Part shown: positions 41,601 through 55,900 of the stretch, one piece after another
How the letters are laid out: each line of letters starts with the position of its first letter
How positions within the stretch are numbered: position 1 is the stretch's first letter
Source: Stictocephala bisonia
Lineage: Eukaryota; Arthropoda; Insecta; Hemiptera; Membracidae
Direction of reading: 5' to 3'
Length of the DNA stretch: 64,000 bases
NCBI GenBank assembly: GCA_035578905.1
Contig: JAQJVL010000528.1
Location: 372,001-436,000 of the forward strand
Program-made: the position numbers and the translations under genes
The notes under the pieces: generated by a model
Told to the model about the DNA's origin: nothing
Database searches by the model: none
Seen by the model: only the letters and a program-made list of their open reading frames with translations

Positions 41601-44600
41601 ATAAAAATTATAGTAAACATTCTTACCAACCAGGTATTAAAATATAAATGTGCTATATGAATTTTGAGTAATAACAGTGTGAATTTGATGTACAGGGAAA
41701 ACTAATGAAAATTCTGGTAATTGTTTTGTTCCAAATAAGATAAAAATTATTAGAATTTTTAATTATATTTGATATTTTAAATATATGTTCTAAAAAATAT
41801 GATATTTCCTTGTATGGAATTAAAAAGTCAACAAATCTACATCAACTCAATAATGATTTGTAATTGTTTACTAACAAATATATAAACTTGCTTTCAAAAT
41901 TTATTTTAAAAATTTGGTTTGCTATGTTAATATGTTAAAATTATTTTTAGGTACTTATAAACTATATAGTTTTTAAGCCTGTTTTATTGTGAAAATCAAA
42001 ATATAAAATTGTTTTTCTCTAGCTTGAAAATTGTATTTGTAAAAGTATACAAGGAGATAGTATAAATAAATCTCATCAAAGTAAATGTTCAGACAAAAAA
42101 TAACGGAAATTTGCTAACCCAGCAGATATTTATACACTTTACACCCACATTTTAAACTAGAGAGCAACTGTTGGAATTGTTGGGGCGAAATCTCTTTTTG
42201 TCTCACTTACTAACATAAGAGAAATAAAATTTATTATGCTTTGTTGTATATGCTATCACTTTATTGAATAAAGAATTGGTAGAAAATAGAAAGCAAGATT
42301 TAAGACTCTCTGATTTAATAATCACAGGTTACCCGTTTGTCAGTATGCTGCTTCTTTTTACTGATTATTGATCGTCTCTCCAGGGCTAAACTGTAATGCT
42401 TTCTTTTACTTATTTATTATTTATTTATTTATTTATTCATAAGACGCCGATCGTCAAGATATGGGCGAATATGGATTTCGAATGAGTGTAGATGAGCGAA
42501 TGTAGTCATTGTTACAAACTAAGGCCGACTATTCCTTAGAAAGTGTCATTAATTAATAGCCCAATGACAAATGAACAGCCGGTGGTTATCAGCTGATCCT
42601 TCTCAAAATGTATTGACTCTAATTGGGATCAAACTGAGAACCTTTTAGCGCATGAAGCTGGGATTGAACCAACTACGCTACCGACCAATTATATAATAGT
42701 GATTACTTCTTTCATAGCCCATGTACACACCCGCAAGCCCATAAAAGATGATGAGTAAGGTAGTAAAATCTATTCATCTCCAATCTACATATAACATTTT
42801 GTTAAGAGTCTAGCAATTTTTAAACAAGATTGTATGGATAGCTGAAAAAATATTATATTTTAAATGAGACAAATGATCCTTGGAACCATTTCGCAAATTA
42901 AAAAAAAATGGTTCAGTAAAAAAGGTTGGTACTAGTTCTAAATATAGTGACCACCTGTTTTAACCTAACTGTACATAAATAAATAAATTGGGTCTTTATT
43001 TTCAAGCGATGTTCAATGTGACATTTTTCAAAATAACTTACGTCATCAATATCAATGGTAATCAATAAGTAATATTTTCAGTTTTAGTTCTTTCACATGT
43101 TTTTAACAGCTTAGTTTTTGGATTCAAGGAGAGCTGGCAGAGCATTATTAGACATTAGACATTAGACATTATTTATTCTGAATAAAATACAAAAAGATGT
43201 ATATCTCATTCGTCATTACAGATAAACTTAAAATAAATAAACAACTAGTGTTAAAATAATATATACACATGACAAAGTAACAAAGACAATGTAAATCTGT
43301 TGTTTTCGGGTCAAGTAGACAGGAATTCCTGTAAACTATAAAATTCCTTGCTGATCAAATAATTCCTGACAGATTTCTTGAATCCAGCCCCTTTTAAACT
43401 TTTAATTTCAGCAGGGAGTTTGTTATAAAAAACAGGTCCAGTAAAAGATACTCCCCTTTCAGAGAGTGTCAGGCGATGTTGGGGAGTGCGGATATCGTCA
43501 CCATGCCTGGTCGGATACCTGTGGTTTGCGCCGACAACTGGGAGATCATCAGCATTATATATCGTGGTCATGATTACCCTGAATATGAAAATGGAGGGAA
43601 GGGTAAGCAGATTAAGGAGTCGGAAAATTCCTCTACACGAATGCAGTGGAGGTAGTCCTTTCAAGATTCGGACAGCACGTTTTTGCGCCAAGAAAACCTT
43701 CAAAGCATGTGGAGACCCACCCCACACTTCAATTCCGTACGTCATGACAGAGGAGAAACATCCATAATAAACCATAATCAAGGCATTTAAATCTATGAGA
43801 GGATATAAGGTTCTGAGTGCATAACTGACTCGACTCAGCTTACTGCACAGCTGAGATATGTGAGAAGACCATGATAAACCACTGTCTACGGTCAGACCTA
43901 GAATCTTGACCGAAGAACATTCTTTTATTTCAAACTGTTCCAAAGATATATGCTAAGGATTTTTATTTTTGGTCAGAAACTGAATAAAAACTGTTTTCTC
44001 TGAGTTCAATAAAAGATTGTTAACTGATAACCAATGTTGAAGAATTTCCATAGATTCTGTGACTCTATATTGCAGATCAGTTTGAGGGCCCCCAAACAGC
44101 AGCGTTGTGTCATCCGCATAAAGTATAGATTTGGCCAAAGGAATATGTGAAACAAGATCATTTATATAAATGATGAAGAGCAAGGGCCCTAAAATGCTAC
44201 CCTGGGGTACCCCATACCTGCATTCGACATATTCAGAACGGCTTCCTAAAATCTCCACGAATTGTCTTCGGCCTGCAAGGTATGACTTGAACCAGGAGAG
44301 AGCAACTCCACGCACTCCACACATCTCCAATTTCTCACCAAGGATGTTGTGATCAACCCGATCGAAAGCCTTTGAAAGGTCGCAAAATACTCCCAAGGCT
44401 GGATCACGCTGTTCCAGCTGTGATACTACATCATTTATAAAATCAACAGCTGCTTGAGTGGTTGAACGATTTGGCCTAAAACCATACTGGTTATCTATAA
44501 GGATGTTATTTTTCTCCAGATGATCCAACAACCTTTTATAGGCAACTTTTTCTAATACCTTTGAAAGCGAGCACAAAATAGAAATAGGTCGATAATTATT

Positions 44601-47600
44601 GACATCACCTTTGTCCCCCTTCTTAAAAATAGGGACAACCTTAGAAGTCTTATAGATGTTGGGAAAAATGCCTGAGGAAAGTGAAACGGCAAAGAGGTGT
44701 ATTAGGGGTTCAAGAAGGCCCTGGTAAATTTGTTTGATGAGAAAACTGGATATTTCATATGTTCCTGAAGACTTCTTAGATTTTAGGGACATGATAGCTT
44801 GTTCGACTTCAACTTTATTGACAGGAGCAAAAAATAAAGAACCGCTTGGTGGAAGTTTTTGAGCCAGATTACACGGAACATTAGACTGAAAATTTGAATG
44901 AGATGAAATATTTGTGCATGAAATATTTGAGAAATGACTATTAAAAAGATTAACCACTTTAGATAACGACTGAATAGAGTCTCCCTGGTGTTTTAAGGCT
45001 GGAAAAGAAGCATTAAGATCGGTCTCACGTGTCTCTCTACGCACAACACTCCAGATTGCCCGCTGCAAGCAATCGGAGCTCTGCACTTCACGAGAAATTG
45101 TTGCACGCTTTTCCTCGAGTAAACGCTTACGAAAGAGTTTTTGCCTTTCCTTCAACAATTCTTTTAGCGCTGGATCATTTGAATCGCGGGCCATAATCCC
45201 CAAATCGACATTCCGATTGGCAAAATCCTTTAAACTAGAGCTTAATTTGTGTTTCTTTTTGCCGCCAGGTTTTTTCTGGACTGTTTTGAGAGGAAATGCA
45301 TTTTCAAAATGTGATTGAACAATTCCAGAAAAAGATTCAAATTTGTTGTCGACACCTTCAATTTTGTTTAAGAAACTCCAGTCTACCTTAGACAAAAAAT
45401 TGTTAAAATTAATAATATTTTGTTTTGAGAACACTCTTTTTGTTACTGTACAGGAAGTTTCTTTACATTGGTAGTTTATTCTTATCAGTTGTGAATCATG
45501 ATCAGACATTGTATTGAAGAAGGAATTACAGGAAACTGTTGCAGGGTCTAAGTTTGTTACAACATTATCAAGAAGTGACTTACTATTTGCTGTAACTCTC
45601 GTGGCACTATTCACTAATTCACGGAGATTGAAAGACATTAGTATATTTCTTATCTTTATAACGCTAAGGTCAACAGAATCTAAAAAGTTTACATTCCAAT
45701 CTCCACAAATTAAAATTAATTCATTCTCCTTCTCTACACTATAAATAAGATTTTCTAACCTTTCAATAAACTCCTGGACATTGTTATGTGGAGCTCTATA
45801 CAAACAAATGAGCACAAACTTTAAGTTGGATTTTTGATGGTCTAAACTATGTACAAGCTTAATATTTACAATAGAAAATTCAAAACAATCTTCGTTGCAA
45901 AACTTTTTAACCAGATCATTCCTACTGCTTGTTGCAAAAAATTCAACTGAACTGTTATTATTGTAAAATATGGAAACACCACCTCCCGAACTCGAACCAC
46001 GACAAAACTTCGATATGCAAGTGAAATCTGGAATTATCAGAGGTTCATCCTCGTGAAGCCAGTGTTCTGTAAGACAGAGAATGTCAGGTGGCTGGTTCCA
46101 CGAGGCAGGAAGCTGGTCTATTTTATATCGAGCACTCCTTATATTCAAGTGATATATAGTAAATGTGTTGCCATAATTTAGATCGTCTGGCTCAAGTGTA
46201 GGAGGCGGGGTTCCCCTAAAAAAACATTGTCATGGGAGGATTGTGTGACTGACGGCAAAGGTGGGAAATTATCCATAGAAAGGAAAGAACAAGGAAGAAC
46301 AGTTTCATCTGTAGTTAGCCAGGGTGAACAGTCATGGACAGAAACTCGGGCAGAATTGCTCAAAGGTGACACATCAGGATAGGGCTCAATAAAAGAGGTT
46401 TCAATGCTCTGAACCTGATCTGGAACACTGTTTTCTGCGACCGAAACACGCTTCACATTTCCACCATCACATGTTGAAGCAGCAGTACCAACTGGAGGGA
46501 GCAGCGAGATGGACGGCCGTCGGTGAGTCTGTCTGATGAACTTCACAAAGCGATCTGCTAGCAGTTCTTTACCTCGCCGGCTGTAGTGGAGACCATGCTT
46601 GGTGAAGTGGGACCTCGACAGCGTACTACTGACATCTTCATAGAATAAGTTGTGTTTTCCTTTGTAATCCCTTACCATTTTAGATAAAGTGAAGTTCGTA
46701 AAAAATATATTATTATTGAGTGTGGGGTCATCATAACGATATGACACGCTATTCACTAAGATGTTAGTTTTCAGTTTCAGTGAAAGAAGTGAACGCATTC
46801 CCTGTGAAACAGTCAGTTGAGCTGGTTCATTGTAGTTTAAATCGTTGGTACCAGCTAAGATGATAATAAAATCTTCCTCGGAAAAATCTTTGACCATGCT
46901 AAGTCCTTCCCGAAGAATATGCTTGATTTTAGCCCCAGGTTTGCTATACACGAAGACATCGTAATCTTCCTCCAACTCCCTCAAGTATCTACCAAACTCC
47001 TTCCCATGGCTGTCCGCCAGTATAGTAAGCCTCTTCTTTTTAGCCATAGTAGACGCAGGCTTTTTAATTTGGTATTTTATTTTTGGAGGATGAGGTGATC
47101 CTGATCTATGGACCTGGGCTTGGACTTGGAATCTATGACCAGCACATGAAGATGGTGGCGAATGATCCGTGGCAAACACTGAAAATCTATTATTTACTTT
47201 AATTGCATTAGATTGCTCAGTGTTGGTTCCAGATTTCATTGTCTTTTTGGGTGTTACGAATTCCCTGTCTTCAGTTGATCCAAACGACAGCAACAGTTTA
47301 GAATTATTTTTTTCTTTTTCATAAAAATCGTTATTTTCAGATTGAAGTAAATTTATGATAGCATTTTTGTTTTGTATATCATCCCTTAGTTGATTTTGTG
47401 TTACTTCCAGGTTTTCAATTTGCAGTTTTAGAAACTTAATTTCTTCTTCTGCCTTTTCTTCATAAATCAAAGAGTCTTCAAAACTTTCTTTTCTTTTATT
47501 TTTTTCAGTTTCCAAAACTTTAGTCAGAAGCATATTTTCCTTCGTCAGTTCAGAGAGATTATGTTTCAAGTCATTATTAACAGTGATCGAAGCATCTAAT

Positions 47601-49937
47601 TTATTTAAGACACTAGTAATTTCTGGAATCAAGTCGACAATGGCATCACTTGTATATCTGTCCGAAATGGCTGAGTGTGTTCCACGAAAACTCACAGCAA
47701 AGTCAATTACCATGTTGTTAACAAGGTCACTTCTTATATTACTAAGACCTTTCTCTGCTTCACGCATTAGATTTCCGCGACCACGGCGTGTCAAAGGACC
47801 AGTCATTTCTACAGTCCCCGTATAACTTGAAACGCAAATTTGCAATACAGTTTTGTAATGCGGGACTTGTATACTAAAACATGAAGGCACAGTGGATCAG
47901 TCCATATGCCACGGTCAGATCTGCTTCAGATCAATCGGGCGCCGCAGGATAGCGTGGGCGTTTACTTCTTGCAGCTCACCAATTCCCACACGATTTACCG
48001 CCGTGCTAGCTAGATCCCGCCAATGGTTGCAAGCCTGGCGCTGAAATGCGCATGCGCGAACTTTAAGTTGAATTTAACGAGAAACTTGTGTAAAAACGTT
48101 GATTGTATGCTAACCTAACTTATTCCTGAAGCCACAAAATGCACTATGTACTGGAAAACATGTATGTCCAAACCAAAATTCAATAACTGAAAATTAAGTT
48201 CCGCTATTGTAAATGTATAAAAGTTCATCACTTACTAAATAATTGTTAAGGTATTGCCAAATCATTGGAAAAATCTGAGACACATAAATTAGTAAACAGT
48301 TCCCGGCAGGACAGGCCTACCAACCTTATAAAGAAGGGGTCCAAAATATGAAAACCCCTTCTAGCTGCTTCGGTTTTTGTTTGAAGCAAATGCAACATGG
48401 CCTCTTGGTGAGTGTTTCAACCTACTGAGAAATGAGGTATCAATTTTTCCTTTAGGTAACTAGGTTGATTTGTTAACAAGACCCTATGAGCCAAAGAACC
48501 ATATCTCGATCTCAGCTGTCTCCCTGACGGACAAAAGTCCAGCCACACCATGAAATTAACTGATGTAGTCATATATCTGCTTCCTATATATAAATATAAC
48601 TGAACTGTTATCTAGACTATGCAAGATAATACAACTTCCTTCTATCCGACCAAATTCAAAGACAGGCAGTGCGTAGTATAATTGGAAGAGTAAGAAATTT
48701 TAGTATCATTAACTTTGTATCAACAGGAATCGAGCCTTTCAATCTATGCAGAACCTTTAGTTTGGGACCAATTAATTAATTAAATTAACCAATTAATTGA
48801 CCAAAAAGGCTATTGAATTCCAGCTGCGAGTCAAAAGTAACCCCTTATATTTGTACAGTCTGTATCGTAGGTGAGCGGGTCATCTACAGTGTATTAAAGG
48901 TAAGTGGGCAATCACGAATGACGTAAGTCTGTCATTGGGCATTTGGTTGGGTAGTCCAGTTGGAGTGGTTACAATATATGTAAGTAGAAAATATTTATAC
49001 TAATTATATCTTTATATTATTTTGGTAATTGTTAAACAGCATTGAAACATTAATACAGTTACTTACGGCTTCTGGAATGTCACATCTGAAAACATGGCAC
49101 TGGAAGATAGAAGATTCTATCGTCTCTCCTTGGGTGTAAGTGAAGGAGAAACAGGTAGCTTCTTTAGATTCAGCTGTCCCGTGGGCGTAGAACAGAATGC
49201 GGTGAATCTCATAGCGTGCCATTACTGCACCAGTCCCAGCGTCGTACAACCTGAGATTGAGTATATTACTGTCAATAACACCTTCAAAACAGTGGATCTA
49301 GAGCAAAGTATAAGACCACATTAAGAGCTGGTCTATTTAAATGATTTTAAAATCTACAATATTACAGACATTTTTACTTGGAATACTAGATATCATTATT
49401 TAAATACCTATATTGTCAATGCTTAAATTTGTAAAACACAGTCATATTCATTATTATAGTTAAGTTATACGTATCAGAATTTACATAAAAGGGATATAGT
49501 GCATCTACAATCTTACCTGAAAATATAGCTTCATAAACACAAGAACCTAAAATCTCTTGGGATTGGTATTTTCAACCAAAATATGCATTGCTTCACAACC
49601 GACTCCCATTACAGCTATTAACAGTCTTTTTTCAGTTAGTAAATAAAATTCAAACGAGGTAAAATCCCAAAGTAAAGTTAGATTTTTGTATAAATCTATC
49701 AGTCGCGTAGATGGTAAAAAAATCTAAGTAGCCTTCAAAAAGTACAGTACAACCTCGGTTATTCTGTATAGCCCCAAGCATAGCATAGCTTTTGGGGTTC
49801 TTACTTTTCTTGTAGTTTATGAGATAAGGTGGGCGTATCCTTACTGTATACTCACCTTTTGGGGGTTGCATAGTGAAAACTTAACCAAGTATACTGTATC
49901 GATACATAGCACTCTGCAAATTCACAACGATAATATA

Positions 49938-49982
<45 letters not shown>

Positions 49983-52900
49983 CACCTGAAGAAAATGCCA
50001 GTGGTATTGAACATTTGTGAGATTGTGTTTATTTTTTGTTTGTTACTACTACTCTGGTGTTAGTGAACTTGTCTTTTAAGTTTGCTGATGTCCTATCTCT
50101 CCAATATACTAATTCCTGGCCTAGTGCCCTTTAACCTAACCCACAACATTAATATAATGATAATTTTTAAACAACTTACACAACGCAACCATCGGAGCAG
50201 CTTGGTACGGAGACGGAGACCTTGATGACTTCCTGGTTGTGTGATTGCTCATTGAGTATAGCCATGTTGTGGTGGGTCTCGAGCTCGCTCTTTGGCGCAT
50301 TAACTGACGCAGACCCCAGGTATGAGATGCCGTTGAATATGGTGCAGTCCTGCGCTACGTCCCCTGGGCCAACAACGCTCTCCCTCAGTCCTTAGTCATT
50401 TGACAAAGGTTAACAAATACTAGTCACAGTGGAAACCAGATATAATAAATAAAATGTAAAATGTACAGAAAAAATTAATTTGAATTTACAAGTATAATTT
50501 TTCTTCACACCGCTATCTTGTCTCTCAGAAGGTTTGCATGAAGCAATAATACTCCATTGTGTTTGAAATCTAAAGAATTTTAAAGTAAAAAACAAACAAA
50601 TAAAACTGATTAATTCAAATAAACCCTTTGAGAAAATCTAAACATTTATTAAGTGTAAACTGAATTTAAATATTTCTCCAAAATAGAAAGTTCAATTTAT
50701 TAATTCTTTAAAAAGTCAGCTGTACATCTTCTGATACTACTGTACTTCCAAGATTGAAAAATGCATATTAAATGAAAGAACTAAAATTCTCCTCACCTAT
50801 TTCCTCCACTTCTTCCTCGCTAAGAGGGTGTTCGTCTGTCTCGTAACGCTTCGACTCTACAATGTAGGTCCGTGGCTTTGTGTCTACATGTTTGTCCAAT
50901 GCCTGCTGCAATTTGTTATCAAAATCTACTTCACCTAGCACTTCTCCCATCATTGCTTCCAGATTATTGTCTCCCGAAATATTCAAAAGTGGCAATGACT
51001 GAAAATCAAGTTTTTTTTAAGTCACACAGTAAAAAAATAATAGGTTTTTACACACCAGTCTGAGAATCAAACAGTAATAATGGGCAATCAGTAAACTTTG
51101 AGAGAGAAAAGTTCACTAAACACAAATCAAAACAAAGAAAATCAGTAAAACTATTATGTTGATTTTCAGCATCAATAGTCTTTTCTTCACTCACAAAATA
51201 ACAAAAGAGATCTTGAAGAGAGGCAGTAACCAGGAATGTTTGATGGCTTCATACTTAATCAAAACCAAAATGATAAAAACTATAACAGCTAACCTCTTAA
51301 CACGGGATGAATAGATAGTCAGCAACACGCTACAAGTAATTATTTATTTTTTAACTGGGAAAAAGACACGTGATTGTGTACATTTTTGGTGGAGATATTG
51401 TGGACAGTTTCAACTTCGCTGTAATATTGAGAGAAACAGCTGATTGTATTTATATCCTGGAATTGTAATTTTGTCGGAACCTGTTCATCACCAATAACTT
51501 TAGTTACAATGTCGACCATTAGTAGCAAGGTTACGAGGCGTGGAGTGCTCAAGTCCAGTGGCAAAGCTACAGAAGAAGCAACAATGCAACCTGCTACTCT
51601 TCTGTCAGTTGATGGTAAACTCAATGCAACTATAAAAATACTTCAAAGTAACACTAATTGATGACATTAAGAAAATTAAAAACGAACAGAAAGAGCATGG
51701 TGCATCAATGGATTTGTGTCAAGAGTAAAATCAATTATTTAAAAGTACTATTGAAAACTCAAGATAACAAAATCTGAGCAAACTGAGATAGCTTGCACAA
51801 TATCACTAATAACTGTAGTGGTTCATACTTCATTCAAGTGCCGTTTGTTTATAAAAGGAAACTTGTAAATAGTTGATTCATCAAAGTGATTCATGAGTGA
51901 AGGTGTAAAATGTTTACATAATGTTCCTTCAATCAAATTACTAATAGTCACACTAACAGACAGAGAACAAAAAAGAGATGACTATCTATGACTGTTGCAT
52001 TGTTCATACTACGCTTTTTTGGGTGTTTAAATTTTAGCTTTTATCTTTTGTGTACTTTAAATACTATACTAGTATCAATGGTTGAAGTAAGCGATGACTT
52101 ATTAGTCCTACCATAGCCTATTCTTAATTTTTTTTAATATTAATATAGTAATTTTCAACACAAGGACTTTTTCTAACACAATTCGGAAAATATTTGTTAC
52201 AAAAATAACAGCAAATAGTTAATCGATTACATGACAGTTAAACTTGATCGAAACCTAAAATATTCAATAAACACTTCAATATTTGTAACTTTTAAAACTG
52301 TTAAGAACATTTAACATCAACCTGTTTTACTTTAGAATACCAAATAATTTAGTAAAATGGTAAATTAGAAACAGACAAATATCATAAAGAACGGAGAGAT
52401 AGTAAAATATTTAAGTTTTTTTTTTTCGTTGAGTTTGTTTTGTTTCCGGTTTACCATTTTATCTAGTACACTGCTCTCCTCTCCATGTTTACTAATATCC
52501 CAGACCTAGTACCCTAAAAATATTCTGTAAACAATCTAAGAGTGAAAATGAGTAATCAAGTTGTACTTGGAACACTCTTCATAGTTCCTCAAGAAGTGTG
52601 TTAACAAGTTATAGGCCTAAATGATTTTAACCAGTTTGTAGCAACAGAAGGGAAATCGTATCTTTTCCGTTAATTCACTACTGCTTAATAAATATTCTAT
52701 TGCTCTAAAATCTGTTGCCCAATCATTTTTATGTCCACTGTCTTATTCCTTATCCGCTAGGAATCCAATATCACTGGCCTTATCTTATTGTTTTCCAAAA
52801 ACTAACACACAGAGAATGTATTCGGCGGTAAGTCAATCATTGGATTCACCAGTTTGTGATCAACTTTAGTAGCCACTTAACCTACCCTAACCGTAATTGT

Positions 52901-55900
52901 GATTAAAAAAGTAGTGGTAGTGAAGTAACGCAAAAGTAGTGGTAGTGAATTAATGGAGAAGGTCCGGGAAATCTCTAACAAATCTAACTGATGACATGGA
53001 TGAGAATACCGATCTTAACTCTCTTCATATTATAAAAATTACAGGTTTCAAATAAGCATGACAGATCCTCACTGCAGACATTGCCAGAGATGCCAAATAC
53101 AAATAGATCTAGTAGATAATTAAAACTTGCTGTCCTACATTGTTAAAGAGGACATAGAATAAGATTTCTGTCTTTTTACAGAAATCAACTGTGCAGTAGT
53201 GTAAAAATATTTTCCTGTTTACTTATTGTTTTTATACTGCAAAAGTTTGATTTTCTCATGGTTTGCTTACCTTATTCTTATTTTTGCATATTTTATTCTT
53301 ATTTTTAGTTGTTATAAAATAGTTTTTATTAATAACCGTGCTAATTAAATACAAAAAAGTACATAATAGTTTTAGATTACCTTCAGTAATATCTATTAAA
53401 TACGAGGTACGATCAAAAAGTTCCAGGACTTTTTACATACTATGGGAATGCAATGTCTCCCAGCAATGCGGTTGGCAGCATTGTATTCCCTGACTCAACA
53501 GTAACACAGCTGTGTTTTCAGATCAATCATAACATCACTGAAAGTCACATTAGCACAGATTGTTTGAGGTTAGTTTTATAGAGTTTGGCTATTCTTTTGT
53601 TTAATGAAAATGAATGTGAAAGAAGAGCAACGTGTTTGTGTGAAGTTTTGTGTGAAACTGAACAAAACATTTTCTGAAACCTTTTTGATGTTACAAGAGG
53701 CTTTTGGTGAAGAATGTCTAAGCCGATCATGTTACCATCAGTGGATCAAGAGGTTTAAAGATGGCCGAACATCCACAGACGACGATGCTCGTTCCGGACG
53801 CCCTTCAACGTCAATCAATGATGACAATGTTGCTAAAGTGAACGCTCTCGTACGATCAGACCGTCGACTAACAATCCGTGAAATGGCAGAAGAGTGTAAC
53901 ATTTCATTTTGGTCATGTCAGGAAATTTAACTGAAAAACTTCAAATGCGTTGTGTTGCAGCAAAGTTTGTGCCAAAACTGTTGACTGAAGACCAAAAACA
54001 ACACCGAATTCATGTTTCTGAGAAACTTCTTCAAAAGGCAAATGACGACGAAAGCTTCTTGAAACATGTCATTACGGGAGACGAGACATGGGTTTTTGGT
54101 TACGATGTGGAAACAAAAGCACAATCATCACAATGGACATCAAAAGACTCTCCAAGACCCAAGAAAGCACGTCAAGTCAAATCAAATGTGAAGGTCATGC
54201 TTACGGTTTTCTTTGACTGTAAAGGTATTGTCTACTATGAATTCCTTCCACAAGGTCAAACAATTAATCGTTTTAGTTTATCTTGAAACCCTCAGAAAAT
54301 TGCGTAATGCTGTGAGAAGAAAGAGACCTGAGCTGTGGCAAAGTGGTGATTGGGTCCTTCACCATGACAATGCTCCTGTTCACTCTGCATTAATTATCCG
54401 TGACTTTCGTGTCAAAAACGCAATGACTGTCATTCCTCAGCCCCCCTACTCACCTGACCTGGCTCCAGCAGACTTTTTTCTTTTCCCCAAGCTCAAGAGA
54501 CCCCTGAAAGGATGAAGATTTCAAACAGTTGACAAAATTAAAGAAAAAACGACGGAACTGCTAAACACCTTTACAAAAGAAGAGTTTACTGGGGCCTTTG
54601 ATCAGTGGAAACACCGGTGGGAAAAGTGTGTAGCTTCCGAAGGGGAGTACTTTGAAGGAGACAAATTCAAATAACCTGTATGTTGTATGAATAAATGTAT
54701 AAAAATTCAGTCCTGGAACTTTTTGATCACACCTCGTACATGAAATAAAATAATGTTAAATTGTAGCCTCAAGAAAGTGTATAATACACTAAAACTATCA
54801 TTACTATATTACCTTTTAACACTTCTTGTACTTATTTGTACTACCTACATTTCAACTTCATTGAAGCCTTCATCATGAGTTACCTTTACCTTTTAATTGA
54901 AATTTTCAACGATTAAACCTTTAATTTCATTCGAGCCGGTGGCCGAGTGGTCTAAGGCGTCAGGACTTTGAGCTTAGGTTAGAGATAGCGCTGGTTCGAA
55001 TCCGGCATAGACCGGAAGATTTATCAGTAATATTCACCTTCTACTGTACTGGTTCACCCCCTTACTCTGTCTGATTAAGTTTCTCGCACAGATCAATAGT
55101 CTATAAGGGATGGGCAGAGTAAGGTAAAAGAAGGAGGTTGGCCTCTCCTTTTTAAAAAAATTTATCTTTTTACTTAACAGTCTCGTACTCAATTTTCAGG
55201 TTGGAGTATTAAAGTGGAAGATAGGACTCCATAGTCCTAACTACGCCTAATAATGCCACTTTTCATTTCAATTCTCTCCCCCTACACAAAATTTTAACTC
55301 TTGAGTACATCACAGACTTCTCTAGTATCCACGCTTCCACAAACCCATACACATTTAGTGGTGTTAGGTAATAAGATGATTGTACATAGTTGATATATTC
55401 TGTAGTTATAAGATTTGATTTTTGGTATTTCCCATGTTCACTAAAGCCAAGAGAGAGAGAGGGTTATCTGCCCTTAGAATAAACATCACGCCACCCCAAA
55501 TTCGAGCTCTCATTGGTGCTCAGGAATAAACTCACCTCAGGCGACGGTTTCGCGCCCCACAACACTCACTCACGCTTAGTCTCTCATAGTGTAAGGTCGC
55601 GGGTCTCGTTTCCAACTCAACAATTAGTGATTGTGTGCCTCTCTAAATTCGAATTGTACCTTCTTGTAACTCTCTCTAACTCTGTGCTGCTCATCCAGAC
55701 CTTCAAGAACCTCGTTTGTGCGGTACGTGGTCGGTCTTCTGGACTTTCGAAACGCTCGTACTTCCGCGACTACTCTTCAGTGCTTTAGAACTGTGACAAA
55801 GGAAAGTGGACTGGATTACCAAAAGTGTCTCCAACTACTCCTGTTGGATACGTGGTCAACCAATCTCTGTGGTGAGTCAATTCTCTCTAATTAATTATTT

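Larger units (their letters stand above)
43148..48060 (-). mobile_element. nearly full-length LINE with esterase ORF1 (CR1/L2-like group)
   Basis: Minus strand, about 4.9 kb: GC-rich 5' region (47891-48060), ORF1 (47890-46178), ORF2 (46148-43311), a short 3' UTR and a heptamer tail of ATGTCTA repeats (43148-43173). ORF1 with an SGNH esterase domain and a short tandem-repeat tail are features of CR1/L2-type LINEs. A single stop codon in ORF2, and perhaps a 1-base indel at its start, are the only obvious defects. It sits in RabGAP1 intron 4, in the gene's own orientation. No target duplication was established. Confidence 0.88.

Noticed and set aside
54933..55010. A genuine tRNA-Leu/Ser gene
   Set aside because: A and B boxes are present but there is no paired acceptor stem, and the same head plus a shared body recurs at three other sites, so it is a SINE.
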